Source: a virus
Length of the DNA stretch: 24,393 bases
Direction: 5' to 3' (one strand)
Virus record (IMG/VR): IMGVR_UViG_3300025174_000109
Coordinates: 1 to 24,393 of that record
Shown piece by piece: positions 12,917 to 21,400 of the stretch (the stretch's first letter is position 1; the number at the start of each line of letters is the position of its first letter). Under the pieces are notes generated by a model that was not told the DNA's origin, did not search any database, and saw nothing but the letters and a program-made list of their open reading frames with translations. The position numbers and the translations under genes are program-made.

Positions 12917-13989
12917 AAGTCCTCGTTGTCAGCCCGGTTCCGACATACGCGACATGGGATGTGTTCGAGGGGCACGTCCAGGGTCTGCGTGCCAACGGCG
13001 TTGAAGTCGAGCGGATGAACTACTCGAAGGTGTGGAACATGTTCGCCGACTTCAAGGAGTTCATGGAAGTCACCGGACGGGCTGAGTTTAATACGGTGAA
13101 TCATACGCTGCTGGCCGGAGATCGGATCGTCCTCGCGGCGATCACGCTCGAAGTCGATCTCGTGCACGTCGTCGCGCCAATGCATGTGAACCCAGTGACG
13201 TTGAAAGTCCTGAAGCAGTACACGAACGTCAAAACTTCGGCGTACTTCACGGAATGTCCATACGACGACCAGTGGGCGCTGAAGCTCGCTGAACTCTTTG
13301 ACTACTGTTTCGTCTGCGACAAGACTTCTGAGCCCGTCTTTGCCGAGCATAATCCGAAGACGAAATACATCGGCCACGCCTACAACCCAGAGAAGCACTG
13401 GCGGAACGGCGCGTCCGGCGCGCCTCCACGAGCCGATGTTGTCTTCGTCGGAACGAACTTTCCTAGCCGCGTGAAGTTTCTCGAAGCCGTAGATTGGGCG
13501 GACATCGATCTCGAACTGCACGGCTTGATGCGGCTTGGCAGCGCCTCGGTGCTGGACAAGTACGTCAAGACGAACGTGGCCATCCCGAATGACCAAGCGC
13601 TCGCGCTCTACAAACAGGCGCGTGTCGGGCTACAGATGCATCGCAGAGACGGATTCGATCCTATCGCTGCGGGCCGAGGCAAGCGATACGGTCGTGGGTT
13701 GGTCGGCGCGAAGCCGATTGAAAATCTCCACGCGCACAGCCTCGGCCCACGTAGCTACGAGTTAGCTGCGTGTGGCGTCTTTCAAATCTGCGACGAAGGG
13801 AGGGTGGAGCTTACTGAAGTTTTTGGGGATACGGTGCCAACGTACAGCACGCCGGAAGAGTTGAGCGCTCTCTTGCGAAGGTATCTGGACGATCCATCGC
13901 GTCGAGATGAGCTTGCCCAGGCGCAACACGAATCGGTGAAGCCATTCACATTCGAGATGCGGATGCGCGAGCTTCTGGAAGCTCTGTAG
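12913..13989 (+). CDS. CgeB-like (GT4-related) glycosyltransferase (358 aa)
   Basis: GTG 12913 overlaps the previous stop. A GT-B protein is indicated by VLVVSPVPTYATWDVFEGHVQGL at the start, HVVAPMHVNPVTLKVLKQY, the strand YFTECPYDDQW, and the domain crossing YIGHAYNPEKH. The second half has ADVVFVGTNFPSRVKFLEA and then LGPRSYELAACGVFQICDEG. The last of these, with its Arg-x-x-Glu-x-x-Ala-Cys-Gly, is the key motif of CgeB/DUF3880 and Glyco_trans_1_2 proteins. The end, TYSTPEELSALLRRYLDDPSRRDELAQAQHE, is also typical. Members add sugars to spore, surface or other polymers. Its neighbours are methyltransferase, zinc-ribbon and tail tube genes, the last 10 bases downstream. Confidence 0.8.
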   Translation: MKVLVVSPVPTYATWDVFEGHVQGLRANGVEVERMNYSKVWNMFADFKEFMEVTGRAEFNTVNHTLLAGDRIVLAAITLEVDLVHVVAPMHVNPVTLKVLKQYTNVKTSAYFTECPYDDQWALKLAELFDYCFVCDKTSEPVFAEHNPKTKYIGHAYNPEKHWRNGASGAPPRADVVFVGTNFPSRVKFLEAVDWADIDLELHGLMRLGSASVLDKYVKTNVAIPNDQALALYKQARVGLQMHRRDGFDPIAAGRGKRYGRGLVGAKPIENLHAHSLGPRSYELAACGVFQICDEGRVELTEVFGDTVPTYSTPEELSALLRRYLDDPSRRDELAQAQHESVKPFTFEMRMRELLEAL

Positions 13990-13999
13990 GAGGAAATAA

Positions 14000-14404
14000 A
14001 TGGCAGGCCCTATTAAGTGGAGAAATGCCTATCTCTACTGGAATGCTAAATTTGTCTCTGAGGGAACGGCGATCTCCGTCTCATTCGACCGCGAGTGGAT
14101 CGAGGACACGGCGTACGGCGACACGAACCGGACGTATCAACCCGGCTTCGGCGACTTCGAGATGACTGTTCGTAAGCACTACGATCAGGGTGGGGTTGTT
14201 ACGGACGACATCCACAGCGACGCTATCGCCAACTCACCATCGCCTCGTGCGTTCTACATGTACCCCGACCGGAATGTCACGACTGACTACTGGTATGGGT
14301 CTGGCTACGTATCGCTCGACGAGCATAGCGGCGACATGTCCGGCTTGTGGGATGAGAGCTACACGATCCGGCCAGCAGGGCAGATTTTCCATAGGTTCAC
14401 GTAA
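14000..14404 (+). CDS. Probable major tail tube protein (134 aa)
   Basis: TAGGAGGAAATAA precedes ATG 14000. This small beta-rich protein (YLYWNAKFVSEGTAISVSFDRE, GFGDFEMTVRKHY, PRAFYMYPDRNVTTDYWYGSGYVSLDEHSGD) lies exactly one gene ahead of the tail-assembly chaperones and the tape measure. That is the place of the tube protein in siphoviruses. Compactness and high Tyr/Asp content fit a beta-sandwich subunit that stacks in rings. No sheath gene lies next to it, so a non-contractile tail is likely. I cannot recognise the specific family, so the call is by position and composition. Confidence 0.6.
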   Translation: MAGPIKWRNAYLYWNAKFVSEGTAISVSFDREWIEDTAYGDTNRTYQPGFGDFEMTVRKHYDQGGVVTDDIHSDAIANSPSPRAFYMYPDRNVTTDYWYGSGYVSLDEHSGDMSGLWDESYTIRPAGQIFHRFT

Positions 14405-14435
14405 GCAATAGCATAGCACCAGAAGGAGGAACCCA

Positions 14436-14849
14436 ATGGCACTCAAGAAAGAACAACGGACTATCCGACTTACGTTCGGCGACGACTGGATCGATGTCTA
14501 CGCCGAGCGCACATACAAGGATACAGTCGAAGCGCAGCGCGCCGCAGCAGCCAAGTTCTCCGCATCAAGGAAGGATCGGGCTGCTGCGGCGCAGATCGAC
14601 TTCGACATCGGAGCGTACAACCTTTCGCTGCTGTCACGGATGATCGTCGCCTGGTCTGATCCGTCTCCGATCAATGACGACACGATCCAGGAGCTGCCCG
14701 ACGACATCATCCAGGAAGTCCTGAATGTGATCTTGAAGATGACAGACGAGGATCGCGCCCCTTTAGGGAGCAGCTCTACCTCAGCATCGGAATCGCCAGA
14801 CGAAAGTTCACCGTTGGAGGAGAAGACGCTCGCTGGCCCATCCACATGA
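14436..14849 (+). CDS. Tail-assembly chaperone, short form (G-like), 137 aa
   Basis: ATG 14436 follows GAAGGAGGAACCCA. The N-terminal 100 residues are folded (IRLTFGDDWIDVYAERTYKD, then AYNLSLLSRMIVAWSDPSP, and DTIQELPDDIIQEVLNVILKM). The C-terminal 30 are Ser/Glu-rich and disordered (GSSSTSASESPDESSPLEEK). This is the layout of lambda gpG-like chaperones, which bind the tape measure before tube assembly. A slip site at 14759-14765 lets part of the ribosomes enter the -1 frame and read on to 14992. The short form's own tail is then an ordinary readthrough of the same bases. Confidence 0.75.
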   Translation: MALKKEQRTIRLTFGDDWIDVYAERTYKDTVEAQRAAAAKFSASRKDRAAAAQIDFDIGAYNLSLLSRMIVAWSDPSPINDDTIQELPDDIIQEVLNVILKMTDEDRAPLGSSSTSASESPDESSPLEEKTLAGPST

Positions 14850-14992
14850 CTTACTTGCTCTTGATGGATCGGTGGAAGCTGTCATTCAGTGAAGTCTGGG
14901 CGATGCCACAGTGGGTCGTGGACGACATGTTGTTAGTGATGGAAGCGGAGCATCTAGTGGACGAAGAACCAGAGCCGCGACGAGGTAAGTAA
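14436..14992 (+). CDS. Tail-assembly chaperone, -1 frameshift fusion (GT-like), about 185 aa
   Basis: If ribosomes slip back one base at CCCTTTA, translation joins the first 110 residues to 75 residues read in the -1 frame, ending at TAA 14990-14992. That second part (REQLYLSIGIARRKFTVGGE, then WPIHMTYLLLMDRWKLSFSEVWAMPQWVVDDMLLVMEAE) is clearly protein-like and open well before the ATG at 14846. That ATG alone would give only 48 residues. This copies the lambda G-GT arrangement, found in most long-tailed phages, where a small share of ribosomes makes the fusion that recruits the tape measure. The coordinates are of the joined product, and the frame changes at the slip site. Confidence 0.75.
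14759..14765 (+). other. Programmed -1 ribosomal frameshift site CCCTTTA
   Basis: In the zero frame the codons are GCC-CCT-TTA, so the heptamer has the canonical X-XXY-YYZ form. After slipping, the tRNAs pair with CCC and TTT, and reading continues with AGG GAG CAG CTC. A possible short stimulatory stem (GAGC and GCTC around 14768-14776) has almost no loop, so no convincing downstream structure is seen. Confidence 0.75.
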
Positions 14993-14994
14993 TA

Positions 14995-17900
14995 ATGCCT
15001 GAGCGGATGGAGTTCGATGTCGTTATCAAGGATTCCGGGACGGGTCGTATCCTCCGGCATCTGCGAAGCGAGATGTCGAGCCTCAACAAAGCCGCAGCCG
15101 ATGTGGGTCGTGGCGCTGGTGGAGCGGCGAATTCATTGCGGCAACTCGACCGCGTGGCGCGTGCTGGTGGGATGCGCGTGTTGGCGAAAGATGTTCACTA
15201 TAGTAAGCAACAGCTCGATGCGCTCGGCAAAGCTGCGCAGGCTGCAAACGGCAGGCTTGTTGGCGCGGAGCGCGCATTCGGTCTGAACGCTGCCGGGGCG
15301 GATGCATTCACGCGAGCATCGACGCGGGCAGTAGCCGCACTAGGCTTCATCAGCCCGACTGCTGCAACTGCTGCTGCACAGCTTCAAGGATTAGGGAAAT
15401 TCAGTGCCCATGCGACGCTCGCGCTCGCAGGTCTGTCTGTTGTAGCCATCGCTGCGGGGGCTGCGCTCGTCGGATCGGTGAAGGCAGCTATTAATTTTGA
15501 ATCGTCCTTTACTGGCATCCGCAAGACTCTAGACCTTACGGAGCCAGAGTTCAAGAAGCTCGAACGTGCCAACCGAGACCTTGCACTTTCCCTGCCTATC
15601 AGCGTCAATGAGATCAATCGCATTGGCGAGACGGCTGGGGCTTTAGGTATCTCAGGTGTTGCGAACATCCTCGCCTTTGAGAGGGCTGTTGCGCAGGTTG
15701 CCATTTCTACAAATGTTACAGCCGACGAAGCAGCGATGGCATTCGGGCAAATTGCTAATATCCTGAAAATGCCTATTGCAGATGTAGATCGATTGGCTGC
15801 GACACTTGTTGATCTAGGCAATAAGGGCGCAAGTACAGAGTCGCAGATTCTTTCGATGGCGATCAGGATCGCTGGTGGCGCGAAGCTGTTGAGGCTTACT
15901 GCTGCTGATGTTCTTGGGATTGCCTCATCATTTGCTTCTGTGGGCGTCGAAGCAGAAGCGGGTGGCACGGCGATCCAGCGCGTGATGATTGGTATGGTAG
16001 AAGCTGTCGCTCAAGGTGGAGACGCACTGAAAGTCTTTGCGGCAGTTACACAGACATCTACCGACGAATTCACGCGGCTGGTTAAAGAAGCCCCTCTAGA
16101 CGCATTTGTGCTATTCGTCGAAGGTTTGCGAACCGCCGGAGACGATGCAATACGAGCACTCGACGCAATGGGCATGGCGGATGCGCGTTTGATTCGAGCA
16201 TTCCTCTCAACTGCGAATGCCGAGGAACTTCTGCGATTCCAAACTGAATTGGCGAAGGTGGCATGGGAGAAGAATGCGGCTGCTGCTGAAGAGACGGCGA
16301 AGAAGACGCAATCGGCTGCTGCGCAGCTACAACTGGCGAAGAATAGGTTCACAGACTTGGGCATCACAGTTGGGCAATTTTTCTTGCCCGCTCTTATTAC
16401 TACTGCCAAAGGTTTGGGGCTAGTTGCTCTGATGCTTCGAAGTGTTGCAGATGCGGGCCCCGCTGCATCGGCATCGCTACTCTTGGTTGCGGGATCGCTC
16501 ACTACCCTACTTGTCGTAATAGGCGCTATCTCAGGCCCCCTCGGGTGGGCAGCTCTGCTCTTAGGGATGACCGCTGTTATCAGCGGAGCCTCAATCTTCG
16601 CTTCGCAATGGCGAGATGTCATCGGTCAGTTGCCAGACCCTGTTTACGAAGCTGTGCGCCAAGTGGCACGACTGCTCGATTTCCTTGGAGGGCAGCTTGC
16701 ATCATTCATCAATAAGGCAAGACAGACTGCTAGGCTCTTCCACATCCCAGGTGTTATAGAAGGTGATGTCGAATTTGGTTCAATGCTCGACGAGCTTGAC
16801 CGTATACGAAATGAAGAGAAGGGCATAGCGGCACTGCAAAAGGCAGCAGGGTACCGAGCCCCTGGGGCTACTTTACCAGGTATGTTAGGTGCAGGCATTC
16901 CAGGACTCGATGACTTATTGGATAGTCTGGACAAAGCCGACAAGAAGGTCAGAGCTATCGCCGATGCCCTCTCCGATGGTATCATCACGCTTGCCGAAGC
17001 GATGGAGTTCGGCCTCTCGCAGATACAAGTCGTCACGCTCGAATTAGGTCATGAAGCGGAGGAGTTCGCTAACCGCGTCTTCCGAGCCGAAATCGAGCTG
17101 GCGAAGGCGGCGATTCGGGCTGGGGACTCGACGCACAACTTAGCAATCGCTCTCGTTGAACTGCAAGAGGAAGAGGTCAAGGCGAGCGCACGCACGTTAG
17201 AGATACGTCGTGAGATGGTGAAAATCTTCATTGTTATGGCGAGCAGTGCGGAGATTGCCGCACGCGCCACGGCTTTGAATGCAGAGGCCAATCTCGCTTT
17301 TGCACAACAGGGCGTAAAGACACGCATCGAGTTCAAGGCGCTATCTCAACTGCTGGGACAGCAGGGTCTCACAAGACATGCTGCGACATTCCGCGCCGCG
17401 CTTGTGAGCTTGGGCCAGGAGCTACGACGCGCAGGCGAGAGTGGCGTCGCAGCACTCCACAGACTTGCTGGTGCCATCTTGGACTTCGCGCAGACACAGC
17501 TATCAGCGCTCCTCGGCGGCCCGACACGCGAGACGCTGATGACCGAGACGCGACTCGCAGAGCTTCGCAGACAACGGCTGCTTCTGCTCCAAGGCGGCCA
17601 GACGGAAGAAGAGCTTGCGCCTCTGCTCGGCCCGCTCGACCAAGAGATCGAGGCCATCGAACGGCTGCTTGCGATCCGCCAGCAAGAGATCGAAATCATG
17701 CGTCTCCGGGGTCAGCTTGCGGACGCTGGTGTGCTGACCGACCGCGAGATGTTGCGGCAAGCGACTTTGCTCATAGGCTTGATCGCCAGCCAGTCGGAGA
17801 TCGTGCGCGATCTCAACACGCAGCTTGCGTGGGAGCAACTGGCAATCATAGGCGCGCGCGATTCGCTTAATCTGTTTGCCGATGCGCTGGTGCGAGCACG

Positions 17901-18135
17901 AGATGTTGTCTCGTCGATTAGCGCCGGGACAGCCAGGCCAGCGGGTATGTTGACGGCGGGAACGGTTGCACCTAACTACGCGCCGAATATCTCGATCAAT
18001 GTCAATATCGACCCGCAGCTTTCGGAGCTGAGCGCGCAGGTGAAGAAGCAGGTCATGGACGATCTGGATCGTGAACTCCGGCGCTCTGGATTTGGGGGCA
18101 GCTTCGTGACGAGCGGATCGTTCGTGCCGGGATAG
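14995..18135 (+). CDS. Tail tape measure protein, TP901-type (1046 aa)
   Basis: This is the longest structural gene after the hub. It starts at ATG 14995, two bases after the chaperone stop, with GAGGTAAG ahead. Residues about 142-166 (LALAGLSVVAIAAGAALVGS) and about 462-536 (two or three stretches such as LLLVAGSLTTLLVVIGAIS) are hydrophobic. Residues about 170-420 hold the conserved TP901 core (ESSFTGIRKTLDL, ALGISGVANILAFERAVAQVAIS, GGTAIQRVMIGMVEAVAQGG). The C-terminal half is mainly helical and coiled (QTEEELAPLLGPLDQEIEAI), ending in a Gly/Ser-rich stretch. It sets tail length. At the commonly used 0.15 nm per residue, the tail would be about 155 nm long. The chaperones upstream coat it during assembly. 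Confidence 0.9.
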   Translation: MPERMEFDVVIKDSGTGRILRHLRSEMSSLNKAAADVGRGAGGAANSLRQLDRVARAGGMRVLAKDVHYSKQQLDALGKAAQAANGRLVGAERAFGLNAAGADAFTRASTRAVAALGFISPTAATAAAQLQGLGKFSAHATLALAGLSVVAIAAGAALVGSVKAAINFESSFTGIRKTLDLTEPEFKKLERANRDLALSLPISVNEINRIGETAGALGISGVANILAFERAVAQVAISTNVTADEAAMAFGQIANILKMPIADVDRLAATLVDLGNKGASTESQILSMAIRIAGGAKLLRLTAADVLGIASSFASVGVEAEAGGTAIQRVMIGMVEAVAQGGDALKVFAAVTQTSTDEFTRLVKEAPLDAFVLFVEGLRTAGDDAIRALDAMGMADARLIRAFLSTANAEELLRFQTELAKVAWEKNAAAAEETAKKTQSAAAQLQLAKNRFTDLGITVGQFFLPALITTAKGLGLVALMLRSVADAGPAASASLLLVAGSLTTLLVVIGAISGPLGWAALLLGMTAVISGASIFASQWRDVIGQLPDPVYEAVRQVARLLDFLGGQLASFINKARQTARLFHIPGVIEGDVEFGSMLDELDRIRNEEKGIAALQKAAGYRAPGATLPGMLGAGIPGLDDLLDSLDKADKKVRAIADALSDGIITLAEAMEFGLSQIQVVTLELGHEAEEFANRVFRAEIELAKAAIRAGDSTHNLAIALVELQEEEVKASARTLEIRREMVKIFIVMASSAEIAARATALNAEANLAFAQQGVKTRIEFKALSQLLGQQGLTRHAATFRAALVSLGQELRRAGESGVAALHRLAGAILDFAQTQLSALLGGPTRETLMTETRLAELRRQRLLLLQGGQTEEELAPLLGPLDQEIEAIERLLAIRQQEIEIMRLRGQLADAGVLTDREMLRQATLLIGLIASQSEIVRDLNTQLAWEQLAIIGARDSLNLFADALVRARDVVSSISAGTARPAGMLTAGTVAPNYAPNISINVNIDPQLSELSAQVKKQVMDDLDRELRRSGFGGSFVTSGSFVPG

Positions 18136-18139
18136 TATT

Positions 18140-18499
18140 ATGCCTTGGACGCTGGACGGCTACGCATTCCCTGCTGGCGAAGAACCAGCATATGGCCCGC
18201 TGGTCGAGATCGCATTGCAGCGATGGACGAAGCAGAGTGCGCTCGGCAGCGTAGACCCTGGCTCTGTGCTGACATTCATCGGCTTTGAGTCGCAAGAGTG
18301 GGAGTTTCGCGTCCAGCGAGCGGTTACAGCGACGAAGGACAAGCTCATCGCCGTCTACAATGGCCAAGCTGCCGTCACGTTGATTACGCCTCAGAATGCT
18401 ACGGGCTTCGCTGTTATGATGACGGCGCTTCGCGTTGAGCATCGAGAGCCGCAGTCAGAAAGCCGGTTTGACTGCATCTTTACGTTGGTGAAGCGATGA
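18140..18499 (+). CDS. Small tail-tip protein (119 aa)
   Basis: ATG 18140 follows the tape measure stop by four bases, and its own stop overlaps the hub start, so the three are co-translated. The strands VLTFIGFESQEWEFRVQRAV, KDKLIAVYNGQAAVTLITPQNA, and MMTALRVEHREPQSESRFDCIFTLVKR suggest a compact beta barrel. It occupies the place of the small distal-tail or lambda M-like protein that links tape measure and hub. I know no exact family for this sequence. Lack of a strong ribosome site agrees with coupling to the tape measure gene. Confidence 0.55.
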   Translation: MPWTLDGYAFPAGEEPAYGPLVEIALQRWTKQSALGSVDPGSVLTFIGFESQEWEFRVQRAVTATKDKLIAVYNGQAAVTLITPQNATGFAVMMTALRVEHREPQSESRFDCIFTLVKR

Positions 18500-21400
18500 C
18501 GCTCGCTACTAAGATATTCAACATCACGAGGCGTCTCTCCACCAAGGTTTATATCAGCGGCCCAACTGGCCCATACCGTATTCTGCCGTACAACGAGAAC
18601 TTAGCATCGGGTGTTCCAGGGCTGCTTGGTCTGAGCTTCGTCAAGTCGTACGAAGCCCCGGTGCCGGTCTGTACGCTCCGCGTTAACCGCATTCCGTCGT
18701 GGCTCAACCGGGGCGCTACGGTCACAGTAGATGTGGGCTTTGACGAAGAGTACGCTCGTATCTTCACCGGCTATGTCATCGACCGCGCTCAGGGTGCGCC
18801 TGATAGTGCCGAGATCAATTGCGCCGGGCAGCTCCATAAGGCGTTCCGTAGCGTCGAGATCGCCGAGCGTAGCGTTGATGGTCTGCTCGTGCACACAGCG
18901 ATTGCCGACATCCTTACCTATGTAGGTATCACGGATAGGCGTATCGAAGTCTCGACCTTCACACTTGGCACCGCGAGCACACCAGTCTTAGAGCGTATGC
19001 TTTCGTCGCAGATGATTCAAACGCTCATGGACGTTGAAGGCTGGAAGATTTCCGAGTACGGCACGGGCGTCGTTGAAGTCAGGCGTGTGGACGGTACTCC
19101 GTCTGCCGAAGCGTTTCGCAAGTATACGACAAATGTGGTAGCGACAGCGCGGATCATTGGAGGCCAGACCAGAGAAGACCCGCTCTACTTCAGAGATCAA
19201 GTCATCGTTGAGGGCGCAACGCTCGTTGAGGGGACGCCTCCGAACGAGACGAGCCGGACAGTGACAGCGACGGCAACCGTCGTGCCCGCGACACTCGCAC
19301 AGCCGCCGTTGCCCGATGGCAGCCATATCGCCACCACATTCAGTAATCATCTGATCGACACAGACGCGAAGGCGGCAGAAGTCGCAGTACGACTTGCTAC
19401 CGACTTCGGGCGTGTGCCGCGTCAGACGACGTTAGAATTGCCGGGTGACCCAGAACTTGAGCTTGGCCTGACGCTCGACCTAGACTTCCCCGAACTTCTC
19501 TTGACCGGCAAATACTTCATCGCTGGTATCCGGCATGAGGTCGATTTCGACCAGGGCTTCGTAACGCAGGTTGATCTGCGAGGTGGAGACGAGTTCGGCG
19601 GCACAATTGGGCTCGCGCCTATCGCAGCGTTTGATGCTTTCGTTGAACGCGAAGTGTTCGGCACACAGGTCTACGCATTTGTGACGCTGGACGCTTCGGC
19701 CAGCCGCGCAGGCGATGGCGGCGCGCTCACCTACGACTGGGGTGACAATCAGGCTACGGTCTGGTCGCCCGACCTCGATGCGCAGACGGCCAAGATCGTG
19801 ACGATCCGAGTAGACCCGACGGCCATCGTCGGCGACTTCAAAGTCACGCTCATCGTCACCGACGCGACCGGCAGGACGGCTACGGTAGAGCGTACTATTG
19901 AGGTAGCGGCAACAAGCAGCGGCGTCCAGATACCGGCCATCTTCGCCGCATTGAACAACAACGCGGGCGCATCGCCGGATGGTGGGCAGAATTGGAACGA
20001 TCAGGCTGGCTCGACGTGCATCTCGGGAGCCGCCAAACCGCCGGATGGTGTGAATTCCGGTATCGCCGTCTACGGCTTCTCTGATGGGTCAATCAAGAGG
20101 ACGACAGACTACTGCGCCACGGCGCTGACACAAGTCATGGCCGCGCCTACCCCGAATTCGCCGATCCGAGATATCGAATGGGATTGGCGTGATCCTAGTC
20201 GCGTCTGGGCGCTGACGGATGACTTGCGGCTATTTGTATCAAGCAATGATGGCATCAGTTGGTCTCTTGTTGCGAATTTCGCTACGGCGTTGGGCTTGCC
20301 TCCTGCAGGAACGAACATCGCTACTGGTAGTTATGTCGGTAACGGAAGTACACGGGACATTACGACGGTTGGCTTCCGGCCCGATGTCGTGATTGTTTTC
20401 CGAGACGGGCGTGCTGCTGTGGTCAAGGGCGATGATGCTGTATGGGGTACAGGATCGGTGGAGTGGGATGGTGGGTGGATCGCTGCCAGCGGCATTACAG
20501 CAATGCTTTCAAATGGCTTCCGTGTGGGCGGCGATACGAACGTAAATGCTAACACTCTGACGCATTATTTTGTCGCCATCAAACATGATGACATCGAGAC
20601 AGGCTTCTACAACGTTCCTTCAGGCGGGTTCCCCGATGGGACACTAATTAGTACCGCTAAGCAGCCTAAGATGGTCTGGGGCTTCGACTCAAGCGCGACG
20701 AGTAGGGGTGTGGTCAAAACGAGCGACATGCCGACGCCGAAGTCTTGTTACCTGGGCGCAGCGGACGTGTTCGATAGTGGCCACGAGATCAAAGAGCTGG
20801 TTAGCGCGGGGTTCAAAATAGGTACTTGGGGCGGCACGATTGGGACTATGAACGACCAATTCCATACGGTGTATTGGATCGCCTTCCCTTCAGCCGTACC
20901 GATCAGCTACGGGACATATGTTGGCAATGGAGCCGATGATCGGCAAATCCGCGCCGGATCATACTCATACGCCGCCATCATGGGTGATCTTGCCCAGCAG
21001 AAAGTACATCATCCTTCATCGCTGGCAGGTGATAGTTCTCACGAAATATCGAATACCGGAGCACTCGCTGCGAACTTGATCCAAAGCCTGAATCCGTTCC
21101 AGGTGGGTTCTGACGCTCGCGTGAATGACGTAACAGGCACTCCTACGTATTACTACTTTCTCTTTGGCCCCGCATCCTCGGTAGTCGGCACTGGTCGGCA
21201 CATCGGCTTGCCTGCTGCTGGCGGTGTGTGGGTCTATGGGGGCACTGGGGCGGGGACGCCATTGATCGCCTATCTCTTAGATGGACAAGTCGTCGGCCTC
21301 ACTACCGGCGGCGAACTAGCTACCGACCTGCCTGCTGCGAGCGCGAACCTGCGCATCGTCCACGCGGTCGATAAGGGTGATGGCGGCGGGCTGACGATCA

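Noticed and set aside
12475-13596. Long open frame (373 codons) on the minus strand
   Set aside because: It is antisense to the methyltransferase and CgeB-like genes, which have recognisable motifs and ribosome sites. Its own sequence shows no family pattern and it arises from GC-rich codon bias.
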